A stretch of DNA of 64,000 nt from Acidobacteriota bacterium (GTDB lineage: Bacteria > Acidobacteriota > Terriglobia > Acidiferrales > UBA7541). Positions 52,920 through 61,485 of the stretch are shown one piece after another. Each line of letters opens with the position of its first letter. Position 1 is the stretch's first letter. The notes below the pieces were generated by a model. That model saw nothing but the letters and a program-made list of their open reading frames with translations. It did not search any database and was not told the origin of the DNA. The stretch spans positions 34,469-98,468 of the forward strand of contig JABCZJ010000019.1 in the NCBI GenBank assembly GCA_013289715.1, in the 5' to 3' direction. A program made the translations under genes and the position numbers.

Positions 52920-54410
52920 CTACAGCTTCATCGCGAAGTCAACGATGGAGCGAATCGCCACGCCCGTCGGCCCTTTCGCCAGCCAGGGTTTCCCATCATC
53001 GACCCAGCACGTCGCCGCAATATCCAGATGGATCCAAGGCGTATCTTCCGCAAATTCCTTGATGAACCACGCGCCGGTGATCGCCCCGCCGCCCTTGCCT
53101 GAGCCGGTATTGCGAATGTCCGCGATATTGCTTTTGATCATTTCCTCGTACTCGTCGTCCATGGGCATGGGCCACATTTTTTCCCCGACGGCTTTGGCGC
53201 TCTCAAGGAACTGGTCGAGGTATTCGCGCGGCGTGCCGAACGCGCCCACATGCACGTTGGCGAGCGCCACCTGGATCGCACCGGTGAGCGTGGCTGCATC
53301 AATCAGGTGCGTCGCGCCAAGCTTGCGCGCATAAAAAACGCCGTCGGCCAGAACCATGCGGCCTTCCGCGTCGGTATTGATCACTTCAATCGTCTTGCCG
53401 GACATCGCAACCTGCACGTCTCCAGGTTTCTGCGCGCGCCCGCCGGGCATGTTCTCCGTGGCGGGAATTACGGCGATCACCGGGACCGACGGCTTCAGGT
53501 AGGCTATCGCACGCATCGCGCCGAGCATGGTGGCTCCGCCACCCATGTCGTACTTCATTTTCTCCATGTTCTCCGCCGGCTTGATGGAAATGCCACCGGT
53601 GTCGAACGTGACGGCTTTGCCCACCAATCCGAGAACTGGCGCATCAGGACGCGCATTTTCCGGCGTGTAACGGATCACGATCACGCGCGGCGGCTCGACG
53701 CTGCCCTGCGCGACGCCGATGAGCGCGCCCATCTTCAGCTCGGAGATCTTTCGCTCGTCGAGAATTTCAACGCCCAGGCCGACTTCCTTGGCCATGGCCT
53801 CGGCGCGAGCCGCGAGCATGCGGGGCGTGAGGCGGTTGGAAGGCTCGTTGATCAAATCACGCGCGAAATTCTGAGATTCCGCGATCACCCGTCCGTGTTC
53901 GACGGCTTCGGGCAATTTGCCATTCTGAACAGCGTCGAAACCGGCGAGCAGCACCGACTGGATTTCGCGATTTGTTTTCTTGTCGGTCTGATACTTGTTG
54001 GATTCGAAATCGGCGACGCCAAGTCCTTCGGTGACGGCCTGCGCGGCGGCAGGTCCGCGTTCGCCTTCGCGCGCAAGGAAAATAAACTTCTTCACGCCGC
54101 GCGATTTCAAATGGCGCAGCGCGGTGCCGGCGATTTTGCGCAAGTCCGACTGCGCGAATTTTTCGGGCTTGCCTGCGCCCACAAGGAGCAGCCGCTTGGC
54201 GTCCAAACCTTCCGGGAAATGAACGAGCACAAGCTCGAGCGCCTTGCCAGTGAGTTCACCGGTAGCGACCAGAGCGGCGAGCCGGCCGTCCATAGCGTGG
54301 TCAATGTCGTTTAAAATTCCATCAATTCTATTTTCTTTGTCAAAAATGTAGGAGACGATCGCATCGGCCTGAATCGAAGAGTACGGCTGGTTCTCCAGTT
54401 GAATCTGCAT
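52920..54410 (-). CDS. pepA: Leucyl aminopeptidase (M17, cytosol type)
   Basis: 496 residues. Zinc/manganese-dependent aminopeptidase that releases N-terminal residues in peptide turnover. GKAVTFDTGGISIKPAENMEKMKYDMGGGATML near residues 255-287 contains the catalytic Lys and metal ligands, and EVINTDAEGRMVLAD near 335-349 is the M17 signature with the Arg. The N-terminal third is the macrodomain-like region (VGAGKPEKF near 77). ATG 54410. The next gene upstream on this strand, smpB, ends 15 bases before this start, so the two are probably co-transcribed. Confidence 0.96.
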   Translation of the reverse strand: MQIQLENQPYSSIQADAIVSYIFDKENRIDGILNDIDHAMDGRLAALVATGELTGKALELVLVHFPEGLDAKRLLLVGAGKPEKFAQSDLRKIAGTALRHLKSRGVKKFIFLAREGERGPAAAQAVTEGLGVADFESNKYQTDKKTNREIQSVLLAGFDAVQNGKLPEAVEHGRVIAESQNFARDLINEPSNRLTPRMLAARAEAMAKEVGLGVEILDERKISELKMGALIGVAQGSVEPPRVIVIRYTPENARPDAPVLGLVGKAVTFDTGGISIKPAENMEKMKYDMGGGATMLGAMRAIAYLKPSVPVIAVIPATENMPGGRAQKPGDVQVAMSGKTIEVINTDAEGRMVLADGVFYARKLGATHLIDAATLTGAIQVALANVHVGAFGTPREYLDQFLESAKAVGEKMWPMPMDDEYEEMIKSNIADIRNTGSGKGGGAITGAWFIKEFAEDTPWIHLDIAATCWVDDGKPWLAKGPTGVAIRSIVDFAMKL

Positions 54411-54425
54411 AGCTCCCTTTCACTT

Positions 54426-54914
54426 TTAGCGCCGGCGAGAGCGATACATCGCCTCGCTGGCTTCGCGTTTTGCTTCTTTTTGTTTTTCGGATTCGCGGCG
54501 GTCGTGGAACTTTTTGCCCTGCGCCACGGCCAATTCGCATTTGGCGATGCCGTCCCGGAAATAAATCTTCGTCGGGACGATGGTCATGCCCTTCTGCTGG
54601 GTCTGCACAAGCAAGCGGTCAATCTCACGACGGTTCAGCAGCAGCTTTCGTTTTCGCAGGGGATCGTGGTTGCGGTAACCTCCGGCAAGATACTCGGGAA
54701 TATGGCAGTTTACCAGCCACGCCTCGCCAAGGCGAATCTCGGCATAGGCCTCTCGCAGGGTCCCCTTCCCTTCGCGGAGCGTTTTAACCTCGGTGCCAAC
54801 CAGCACCATGCCGGCTTCCAGGCTGTCCAGGAGATGGTAGTTGTAGGACGCCTGGCGATTCTGCGCAACAATCTTGACGCCTTCGTGTTGAGATTTATCA
54901 GGCTTGGATTTCAC
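54426..54914 (-). CDS. smpB: SsrA-binding protein
   Basis: About 162 residues from GTG 54914; the frame is open further upstream but those ~80 residues are Arg/Ser-rich and unlike SmpB. It binds tmRNA and places it on stalled ribosomes. VAQNRQASYNYHLLDSLEAGMVLVGTEVKTLREGKGTLREA near residues 15-55 is the SmpB core, and the basic C-terminal tail (GKKFHDRRESEKQKEAKREA) inserts into the decoding channel. The ribosome site for GTG 54914 is weak, so the exact start is less sure than the identity. The ssrA RNA gene was not seen in the window. Confidence 0.95.
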   Translation of the reverse strand: MKSKPDKSQHEGVKIVAQNRQASYNYHLLDSLEAGMVLVGTEVKTLREGKGTLREAYAEIRLGEAWLVNCHIPEYLAGGYRNHDPLRKRKLLLNRREIDRLLVQTQQKGMTIVPTKIYFRDGIAKCELAVAQGKKFHDRRESEKQKEAKREASEAMYRSRRR

Positions 54915-55129
54915 GGCATAACTATCATAGCCGCCGGAGCCGAGTCGCCGCAAGTCACAGACGATGACGGATTTCCGGGTACTCGCGCCCGAATTCACGG
55001 AACTTTCACCCAAACCGGCTGAGGCCCTTCTATTATTCATACGTCTAACACAACTTTGGGATTCCTTGCCGCATCGGAAGACGGGTGCTAGACTCTTGAG
55101 GAAATAGCCTACCCGTCGGAGGAGTGCTT

Positions 55130-57430
55130 TTGCGCCGTTCCAGATATTTGCCATTCCTAGTCGCCGCTGCCCTGCTGCTGGGCGGATGCCCTAAGGGCAA
55201 TGAAGACTACGAAGAGGCCCGAAAGGCCAACGCCCTCCAGGATTACGACACCGCGCTGGTGCACTACGAACGTGCCGCCCGCACCGACCCTACAAACGCC
55301 GAATACAAGCTCCGTGCCGCCCAGGCTCGTTACGATGCCGGGCAATTCCACGTGCAGCAGGGCAAAAAAGCGCTCAAGAACGGGGACCTGCAGCTTGCGC
55401 TAGGCGAATTCCAGAAGGCGCAGCTGATTGATCCTTCGAATACGGCGGCCGACCAGGAAGCGAAGCGGACGATGGATCTGATGAACGGGCAGAACGGGCC
55501 TAAGGCGCTGAATCCCGCTACGAAACCGGACGAGCAGATTCTGGCGCAACCACCGGAACTGAAGCCGCTATCGCGCGACCCGATCAACGGCCTCAAGATG
55601 ACCAACGACGCGCGCGTCGTTTACGAGACGATCGCGAAGCTCGCGGGGTTGAGCGTGATTTTTGATCCGGACTTCACTTCACGGCGAATCACCGTGGATT
55701 TCCCGAGCGTGACGCTGGAGCAGGCGCTGGATGCCGTATCGCTGGAGAGCAAGGCGTTCTGGAAGCCGGTTACTTCGAACATTATTTTTGTGGCGCAGGA
55801 CCAGCCGCAGAAGCGGAAAGATTTGGACGATGAGGTTGTACAGACTTTTTATCTTTCGAACACCTTGACGCCGCAGGATCTGACAGAAGTGGTAAACGGG
55901 TTGCGTGTGCTGCTGGATCTGCACCGGTTGCAGCAGGTGAACGCGCAGAATGCCATTGTGATTCGCGACACACCGGATAAATTGCTACTCGCCGCGAAAA
56001 TTATTCGCGATATTGATAAGGCTAAGCCGGAAGTATTGATTCACGTGCAGGTGATGACCGCCAGCATGGATCGTTTGCGCGATTTGGGGATTTTGCCGGG
56101 GCAGACGGTCTCGTTGGCTTTCACGCCGCGGTCTTCGCTTGGACCTTCTACTTCGACGTCGACGACCACCAATACGACGACTCAGAGTGTGCCGCAGGTT
56201 TTATTGAGCCAACTGAAGAACCTGGGGAGTTCCGACTGGGCGCTCACATTGCCAGGGGCGACAGCAAACGCCATCTTGACTGACGACCGCACGAAAATTC
56301 TGCAGGATCCGGAATTGCGCGTAACCGATGGCCAAAAAGCCACATTGAAGATTGGTTCGAAGGTGCCGGTGGCGACGGGCAGCTTTCAGGCGGGAGTCGG
56401 CGTCGGTGTTACGGGCAGCTCTGGAGTGGTCAATCCCCTGGTGAACACGCAATTCCAGTACATCGACGTGGGCGTTAACATTGAAATTACACCGCGCGTG
56501 CATCCGGATGGCGACATCAGTTTGAAAGGAACCGTGGATGTGTCGCAAATTACGGGGACGAGCAATATCGGCGGAATCAACCAGCCGGTAATCGGGCAGA
56601 AAAAAACGGAAATTGACGTGAGGCTAAAGGAAGGCGAGCAAAACATTCTGGCGGGCTTGATCGAGCGCACGGATACAAAAAACATAAATGGCATTCCAGG
56701 ACTTGGTGAAGTGCCGCTGATGGGGTATTTGTTTTCGGATAACAGCCACGAAATCGAAGAGGATGAAACGCTGATCGTGATGACGCCACACATACTGCGC
56801 TTGCCGTCGTTGACGGCTGCAAATCTGCAATCCATGGCGGCGGGCACCGATTCGAACGTGCGCGTTTATCGAGGAGAAGAGACGCCAGCGACCGCGGTAC
56901 CTGCGGCAGCGCCAGAGCCTCCTGCTCTGCGACAGAATTCTGGCAATGTTGCGCCCACGCCGGGCGTGACGCCGGCTGCGATGGCGCAACCTGCTCCCGC
57001 GCAGGGCACGAGCGCTGCGGCGCAGCTTCATTTCGAGCCGGCCACGGTAGTGCTGAAGGCTGGCGACACGACCACGCTGGGCCTGGCGGTTTCCAACGTG
57101 CGCGATCTGTATTCGATTCCACTGATGATTCACTTCGATCCAGCGGTGGTCCGCGTAGAAGAGGTGCGTGACGGCGGATTTCTATCCGGCGGATCGCAGC
57201 AGGTGGCCGTAGTGCAGAGAATCGATCAACAGCAAGGGCAGGTGATTGTCTCCGCGACGCGCCAGCCCAACACGCCCGGAGTGAATGGAACCGGAACGGT
57301 GTTCGGTTTCGTGGTGCGCGCTGTCGGACCCGGGACCGCGCGGCTGCAAATTCTTCAAGTAAACGCTCATGATTCGCAGCAACAGACGATTCCGATGGTT
57401 TCCGGAGAAGCCACGATCCAGGTGCAGTGA
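55130..57430 (+). CDS. Secretin (GspD/PilQ-like) lipoprotein with N-terminal TPR and C-terminal cohesin-like domain
   Basis: 766 residues. TTG 55130 is chosen because GGAGGAG (55118-55124) lies six bases before it; the GTG at 55124 would overlap that site. The signal ends in a lipobox LLLGGC (Cys20). Residues ~25-115 contain TPR-like repeats. A secretin N-domain/STN-type region follows at ~160-290 (VIFDPDFTSRRITVDF, then LDLHRLQQVNAQNAIVIRDTPD). The secretin channel domain, at ~300-550, has NILAGLIERTDTKNINGIPGLGEVPLMGYLF and LIVMTPHIL. After a Pro/Ala-rich linker, residues ~635-766 (LHFEPATVVLKAGDTTTLGLAVSN) resemble a cohesin/dockerin-type beta-sandwich, an uncommon addition. Two pseudopilin genes follow within ten bases. 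It forms an outer-membrane channel for type II secretion or type IV pili. Confidence 0.9.
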   Translation: MRRSRYLPFLVAAALLLGGCPKGNEDYEEARKANALQDYDTALVHYERAARTDPTNAEYKLRAAQARYDAGQFHVQQGKKALKNGDLQLALGEFQKAQLIDPSNTAADQEAKRTMDLMNGQNGPKALNPATKPDEQILAQPPELKPLSRDPINGLKMTNDARVVYETIAKLAGLSVIFDPDFTSRRITVDFPSVTLEQALDAVSLESKAFWKPVTSNIIFVAQDQPQKRKDLDDEVVQTFYLSNTLTPQDLTEVVNGLRVLLDLHRLQQVNAQNAIVIRDTPDKLLLAAKIIRDIDKAKPEVLIHVQVMTASMDRLRDLGILPGQTVSLAFTPRSSLGPSTSTSTTTNTTTQSVPQVLLSQLKNLGSSDWALTLPGATANAILTDDRTKILQDPELRVTDGQKATLKIGSKVPVATGSFQAGVGVGVTGSSGVVNPLVNTQFQYIDVGVNIEITPRVHPDGDISLKGTVDVSQITGTSNIGGINQPVIGQKKTEIDVRLKEGEQNILAGLIERTDTKNINGIPGLGEVPLMGYLFSDNSHEIEEDETLIVMTPHILRLPSLTAANLQSMAAGTDSNVRVYRGEETPATAVPAAAPEPPALRQNSGNVAPTPGVTPAAMAQPAPAQGTSAAAQLHFEPATVVLKAGDTTTLGLAVSNVRDLYSIPLMIHFDPAVVRVEEVRDGGFLSGGSQQVAVVQRIDQQQGQVIVSATRQPNTPGVNGTGTVFGFVVRAVGPGTARLQILQVNAHDSQQQTIPMVSGEATIQVQ

Positions 57431-57436
57431 GGCGCG

Positions 57437-57988
57437 ATGAATTGGAATCGTTTCAAGCCGAAACTCCATTTTGCGCGGCCGCGGTTCTCCGCCCTATCTC
57501 TTGCGCTGAGTCGCGGCCGACGCGGTTCTGCTGCGTCTGAGACCGGAATGTCACTGCTGGAATTGGTAGTCGCCTGCGCCATCTTGCTTGTTCTGGCGAC
57601 GGCTTCGATCCCGATTGCGCGCAACACGATCAAGTGGAAAAAAGAAGAGGAACTGCGCTGGGATTTGCGCCAGATGCGCGAAGCGATTGACCGCTACAAG
57701 GACGCGTCGGACAAAGGGCAAATCCAAGTGAAGGCCGGGACCGAAGGATATCCGGAGGGCCTCGATTCGCTGGTCAAGCCGACTCCGCTAACCGGAACCG
57801 CCGCTGACAAACGGATTCGGTTTTTGCGCGAAATCCCGATGGACCCCATCACCAAGAACAAAGATTGGGGGCTGCGTTCGGTCCAGGATGACACCGATTC
57901 GACTTCTTGGGGCGGGCAGGACGTGTTCGACGTGTATTCGAAAAGTTCCGGAACAGCGATGGACGGTTCGAAATATTCTGATTGGTAG
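57437..57988 (+). CDS. Prepilin-type pseudopilin (GspG-like)
   Basis: 183 residues. The class III signal ETG-MSLLELVV near residue 37-45 has Gly at -1 and Glu at +5, then a hydrophobic stretch (VVACAILLVLATASIPIA), as in type II secretion pseudopilins and type IV pilins. The 37-residue leader is unusually long. The mature domain (EEELRWDLRQMREAIDRYKDAS, LVKPTPLTG, LREIPMDPITKNKDWG) resembles GspG. It starts six bases after the secretin stop, so both are in one operon. The next gene begins at the base following its stop. Which pilus or secretion system it serves is not settled here. Confidence 0.88.
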   Translation: MNWNRFKPKLHFARPRFSALSLALSRGRRGSAASETGMSLLELVVACAILLVLATASIPIARNTIKWKKEEELRWDLRQMREAIDRYKDASDKGQIQVKAGTEGYPEGLDSLVKPTPLTGTAADKRIRFLREIPMDPITKNKDWGLRSVQDDTDSTSWGGQDVFDVYSKSSGTAMDGSKYSDW

Positions 57989-58450
57989 ATGGGTTCGCTG
58001 GGGCAACTGAGGATATTGATGCGCGAAGGGTTCAACACGAGGACGATTCTTGAGCGGCGCGGCTTGGCGCAGCGCGGATTCACCCTACTGGAACTGATGG
58101 TGGTGATGGCGATCATCGTAATTCTGATGACCATCGCCACTGCGAAATTCGAACAAATGGTAGTGAGGGCGCGAGAGGCGACGCTGGCCTCCGACCTGAA
58201 GGTGCTGCGGCAGGCGATTCAGGACTACACACGCGACAAAGAATGCGGCCCTTCTTCGCTGGACGATCTCGTGAGCAACAATTACTTGCGCTCGGTGCCG
58301 AAAGATCCAATCTCCAACCAAACCGATTGGGTTACAAAGTCCGATGACGTCTCGCTCAGCCCCGAACAAAGCTGCTACGGCATCAGCGATGTGAACTCCT
58401 CATCCGACCGTCTATCGCCATTTACCAGCACGCCGTACAGTTCCTGGTAG
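57989..58450 (+). CDS. Prepilin-type pseudopilin (GspG-like)
   Basis: 153 residues starting at the base after the previous stop. The signal QRG-FTLLELMVVMAIIVILMTIA, with Glu at +5, follows a 28-residue leader. The mature region (LKVLRQAIQDYTRDKECGPSSLDDLVSNNYLRSVPKDPIS) matches the compact GspG globular domain, and the two Cys (GPSS... and SCYG) may form a disulfide. With the preceding gene it looks like a tandem pseudopilin pair for one machine, the third gene of the secretin operon. The sequence downstream until the tRNA gene (about 135 bases) shows no further gene. Confidence 0.88.
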   Translation: MGSLGQLRILMREGFNTRTILERRGLAQRGFTLLELMVVMAIIVILMTIATAKFEQMVVRAREATLASDLKVLRQAIQDYTRDKECGPSSLDDLVSNNYLRSVPKDPISNQTDWVTKSDDVSLSPEQSCYGISDVNSSSDRLSPFTSTPYSSW

Positions 58451-58552
58451 TCCGCAAACGCTTTGATTTTCCACGCGCGTCCAATTTTTCTGCCGCGCTT
58501 AACGCTTCTGCTGCGCTCAATCGAAACGAAATTCTCGCCCGGCCGTTGCCGT

Positions 58553-58581
58553 TTGACGGCACCCCATGCATCCGCTATCAT
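58553..58581 (+). promoter_or_regulatory. Sigma70-type promoter of tRNA-fMet
   Basis: TTGACG (58553-58558) and TATCAT (58576-58581) are separated by exactly 17 bases. The expected start, ~58588, lies at the mature tRNA 5' end (58587), leaving essentially no 5' leader. Confidence 0.75.
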
Positions 58582-58586
58582 GCTTA

Positions 58587-58663
<77 letters not shown>

Positions 58664-58666
58664 AAC

Positions 58667-59485
58667 TTATAGATTCATAAGAGCTTTCGGATTGGCCTCC
58701 GGAAGCTCTTTTTCTTTTTGGGAAAGATTTGGGAAAGAAATCACTTTTCCCTCCGGCCAACCCGTCCCGAAAAGCTCCCCAAGTTTCTCCGCCGACTCGC
58801 GCTCGTCCTTCGTGAAAGTGTGCGTATATTTCTCCGTCACGCTTCCTCCGCTGTGGCCGAGCCGCTGCTTGCGAATTTGTTACGGGATATCGAGAGAATC
58901 CATCGCCGTAGCGTTCGTGTGTCGAAACGTGTGAAGCCCTAGCGAGGCGGCACGCTTTTCGCTTAACGTAGCTTGCTCGACGGTTCTATCCTTCCCAACA
59001 AATTTCGCAAGTAGTTTTGGGTCGATCTTCGGAATTTCGAGGCGTTCAAGCAGGCCGTTTAATCTCCGCGCGAGCACGTTGCTAGTATCCCAAGGCTTAC
59101 CCGTGGAGGATTGGAATAGGAAGCCGTCGGTCCTGCCGGCCAGATATTCCTTGAGCGCTGCGCCGAGCCGGTTGGAAATGCAAATCGTTCTGTTCCCGGC
59201 TTCGGTCTTGGGGCTATCTTCCGCACCGCCCCAAATCGCTTTGCTTACTTCCACTGAAAAGCTTTCGAGGTCTACGTCGCTGACGCGAAGCGCGATAATC
59301 TCTCCGGCGCGCATCCCGGCTTCGGCGGCGAGCCAAAAGAAAATCCGTTCCGCGTCCTTGGTAGAGGCGAGTACTCGTTTAACTTCCTCGACGCTATAGC
59401 ACCTCATCCGAAGCTTTCGCGCCCTTGGAAGCTCAACTCGTAGATCGCCCGAGACGTACTTCCAAGCAACGGCAGAATTCCACAT
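58667..59485 (-). pseudogene. Tyrosine recombinase (phage integrase), truncated and with a nonsense codon
   Basis: The catalytic domain is present: AEAGMRAGEIIALRVSDVD holds Arg I, KTEAGNRTICI the beta-hairpin Lys, and LHTFRHTNAT the HxxR. The frame then meets TAA at 58880-58882 just after LDIP. Reading on in the same frame gives QIRKQRLGHSGG and SVTEKYTHTF, that is the missing LGH and the catalytic Tyr, and continues to a second stop at 58667, four bases from the tRNA. So one nonsense codon separates half the active site. Upstream of the ATG at 59485 the frame runs only ~15 codons to a TAG, so the N-terminal core-binding domain is absent. Activity is not expected unless the stop is an assembly error. 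Confidence 0.8.
58680..58718 (+). terminator. Rho-independent terminator of tRNA-fMet
   Basis: AGAGCTTTCGG (58680-58690) pairs with CCGGAAGCTCT (58699-58709) over 11 bp including one G-U, with an eight-base loop, followed by T-rich sequence (58710-58718). It lies in the element side of the junction and overlaps the end of the integrase frame on the opposite strand. Confidence 0.85.
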
Positions 59486-59805
59486 AATACGAATCGTCGC
59501 CGATACGCAATCGCGGCGATCATTGCCATATAACTACCAGCCCGCCTCACGGCTTTCTTATGCTTTATCGCCTCATCGGTGTCGGGCTTCAAGTAGGCTC
59601 GCCGCCGCAATTGCCAGCGCCGTCGAATGACCGCGGCGAGCATCTCATCGTTGAGCGCAAACGCCGGGATGCTTCGTTTCAGGGCGGGTTTTCTCGTGTG
59701 AACACTCATTCGCGTGTAATCTTCGAATGCAATTCGGCTTGCGGTCGACACCGGGAGCGCACGCCGTCCGTCAAATTGGTGGCGATCAAAATGGAGGTCG
59801 CTCAT
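59404..59805 (-). CDS. Phage-type small protein of unknown function
   Basis: 133 residues from ATG 59805, whose ATGA overlaps the stop of the zinc-ribbon gene; GAGAGG lies six bases upstream. Highly basic, with an Arg-rich middle (AAVIRRRWQLRRRAYLKPDTDEAIKHKKAVRR) that could bind nucleic acid. No family recognised. Its 3' end overlaps the integrase frame by 82 bases in another frame, so the last ~27 residues may be non-native if the integrase once extended further upstream. The strong start and the coupled junction argue it is expressed. Confidence 0.5.
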   Translation of the reverse strand: MSDLHFDRHQFDGRRALPVSTASRIAFEDYTRMSVHTRKPALKRSIPAFALNDEMLAAVIRRRWQLRRRAYLKPDTDEAIKHKKAVRRAGSYMAMIAAIAYRRRFVLCGILPLLGSTSRAIYELSFQGRESFG

Positions 59806-60137
59806 TGGTGGCCTCTCTTTCGCGGTCCGGCGTAGACGGTCGAGCAGTCGGCGCATTCGCGCTTTCCGTTCTTTGTCTCGATATAGATACTCGATTCGCA
59901 AGCGGGGCAATATCCACTCATACGCTCGTGAGCACGGTCTTCCGGCGCTTCTAACGGGTCGCCGCAAGATCGAGGAAGGACGACCGGTCGAGTTTCGAAG
60001 GGCGGTCCTTGCGGAAAGCAAATCGAACAGTAGGGCGAGCGCTTCCCTCGACCCACGCGGTAGACCGAGTGTTGACATTTTTTCAGAATCCGGAACGTCG
60101 GAGGTGTCGAAACAAACTGGACGGTTGCGGCTGCCAC
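59802..60137 (-). CDS. Small zinc-ribbon protein of the element
   Basis: 111 residues. Two Cys clusters: an N-terminal CQHSVYRVGRGKRSPYCSIC (residues ~21-40), then SGYCPACESSIYIETKNGKR with ECADCSTVYAG, a CxxC-x(n)-CxxC zinc ribbon near the C-terminus. Zinc ribbons of this kind occur in phage DNA-binding or single-strand-binding accessory proteins; a specific role is not claimed. The start at ATG 60137 is the longest possible. The stop overlaps the next gene's ATG (ATGA), and 108 bases separate it from the HNH gene upstream. Confidence 0.55.
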   Translation of the reverse strand: MAAATVQFVSTPPTFRILKKCQHSVYRVGRGKRSPYCSICFPQGPPFETRPVVLPRSCGDPLEAPEDRAHERMSGYCPACESSIYIETKNGKRECADCSTVYAGPRKRGHQ

Positions 60138-60245
60138 GGATTTGTTCCCTGTTGCTGGAGATCGACTTCTACTGCGGGGAAAGCTCTTCCGTTATCCTCG
60201 AACCCAAATTAGACAGAAAATGTTAGGCAAATCTTTTGCGGAAGA

Positions 60246-60734
60246 TCAGTAATCCTCTCGAGCAAGAGCGCGATCTAAGGCTGCGCTATCTATCGAAGAG
60301 GTCCATTGTTTTCCCTCCGCGCCGGTCGCCACCAGTGCGTTCGGGTCCGAATTTCCTCGGGTCATTCCAGTTTTCTGATCGTGACAGGGTTTACATACGC
60401 CTTGGATATTTTGCGTATCGTAGAAGAGCGTCGTGTTGCCTTTATGATCTTTGATATGGTCGGCTACGGTCGACTCGTCGCCGCCGTGCTGCCGGCACTT
60501 GTCTGTAAGCATAAGTTGACAGAGCGGGTCGCGGCTGAGGATGAATTCGCGCAAATTTCTCCACGCGGCGTTTTGGTAGAGAGCGCGCCAAGGCGCGTCG
60601 CGAAGCCGCGAATTATTCTCGGCGCGTTCCACCTCGGCGGCTGGCTTCGTATGTGGCGCGCAGTAGTTCGTCCCGGCCACCGCAGCTATTTGGCACGCGG
60701 GGTAGCCGCATTGTCTTGGCGCTCGATTTGGCAT
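60246..60734 (-). CDS. HNH endonuclease (phage type)
   Basis: 162 residues. An N-terminal Cys/His cluster (QCGYPACQIAAVAGTNYCAPH) is probably a zinc finger. RDPLCQLMLTDKCRQHGG, TVADHIKDHKGNTTLFYD and NIQGVCKPCHDQKTG, near 75-125, form the HNH nuclease core with paired Cys. Such genes commonly sit next to terminase in tailed phages, where they assist genome packaging. ATG 60734 shares a base with the preceding stop (TAATG). The terminase small subunit gene lies two genes upstream in the same run, as in HK97-like packaging modules. Confidence 0.9.
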   Translation of the reverse strand: MPNRAPRQCGYPACQIAAVAGTNYCAPHTKPAAEVERAENNSRLRDAPWRALYQNAAWRNLREFILSRDPLCQLMLTDKCRQHGGDESTVADHIKDHKGNTTLFYDTQNIQGVCKPCHDQKTGMTRGNSDPNALVATGAEGKQWTSSIDSAALDRALAREDY

Positions 60735-61033
60735 CAGTATCTCCTCGCCTTAATTCTCTTGCGTAGTTCGAACTTTTCGCCGCGCGTCAACTCATCTGCG
60801 ACGATTTGCGGAAAATTCGGCCAATCGAAAACGATCTCGGGCTCGTTCGGGTCAGAAATCACGGAGAGATCGCGGAACGGCTTCGATTCATTCCAGGCTA
60901 CGGTAAGCTTATCGACGCGCGCCGCGATCAACGGGTCCCGCATAATTTTCCACGCGAGGTCGTACACAGCGTACGGCTTCTGAATGATCTTCGCGTCGAG
61001 GGCTGTCTCGCAGAATCGCAAATAGTCGATCAT
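60734..61033 (-). CDS. Phage-type hypothetical protein between terminase small subunit and HNH
   Basis: 99 residues, no family recognised. Neutral to acidic N-terminal half, then a basic C-terminus (TRGEKFELRKRIKARRY). No signal or membrane segment. Both ends overlap neighbours: its ATG 61033 overlaps the terminase stop (ATGA), and its stop overlaps the HNH ATG (TAATG). That tight packing supports it as a real, co-translated gene. Confidence 0.6.
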   Translation of the reverse strand: MIDYLRFCETALDAKIIQKPYAVYDLAWKIMRDPLIAARVDKLTVAWNESKPFRDLSVISDPNEPEIVFDWPNFPQIVADELTRGEKFELRKRIKARRY

Positions 61034-61485
61034 AGGAATTTTATGCCGTCCTCGTTTTGGTCTTTCGTCGGGCGAACGCGCGCGCGGTTCATTGGCGTCA
61101 TCCCGAGACGATCTAAGAGCGCCGTGATTTTCGTCTCCGCCTCGTTCGCAATCCCTAGCCAGAGGTTCTTGGCCTTCGTCGTTATCTGCTCTCCAGTTTT
61201 GGAGAGTCGTGTGTACTCAACGATCTCGCCCTCGTCCGCGACGTGCTTCCGCGCGCGCCGGTACTTATCGACGGTCGAGGCCAACAGCTCAAGGATGATC
61301 GCGTCGGCGCTCGTTACCGCCCGGCGCTTCTCAAGCTCGGCCGCGGCGCTCTTGAAAATCTTCCGAGCTTCCGGGGAAAGCTCCTTCGGGCACTTCGGAC
61401 GGCTGCCGGCCACTGAAACCTCGGGCGCAGTCCTACTCTCCGTCCCCTGAAGCTCGTGAAGCTCGTCGCTCTTACGCTCTCTCAC
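61030..61485 (-). CDS. P27-family phage terminase small subunit
   Basis: 151 residues. The core KCPKELSPEARKIFKSAAAELEKRRAVTSADAIILELLASTVDKYRRARKHV (about residues 31-85), followed by EYTRLSKTGEQITTKAKNLWLGIANEAETKITALLDRLGMTP, is the P27/TerS pattern. TerS recognises phage DNA and hands it to the large terminase. It begins 14 bases inside the upstream HTH gene and ends overlapping the 99-residue gene. No large terminase follows; the HNH gene follows instead. TerS without TerL is the layout of DNA-hijacking phage satellites, but also of prophage remnants. Confidence 0.85.
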   Translation of the reverse strand: MRERKSDELHELQGTESRTAPEVSVAGSRPKCPKELSPEARKIFKSAAAELEKRRAVTSADAIILELLASTVDKYRRARKHVADEGEIVEYTRLSKTGEQITTKAKNLWLGIANEAETKITALLDRLGMTPMNRARVRPTKDQNEDGIKFL

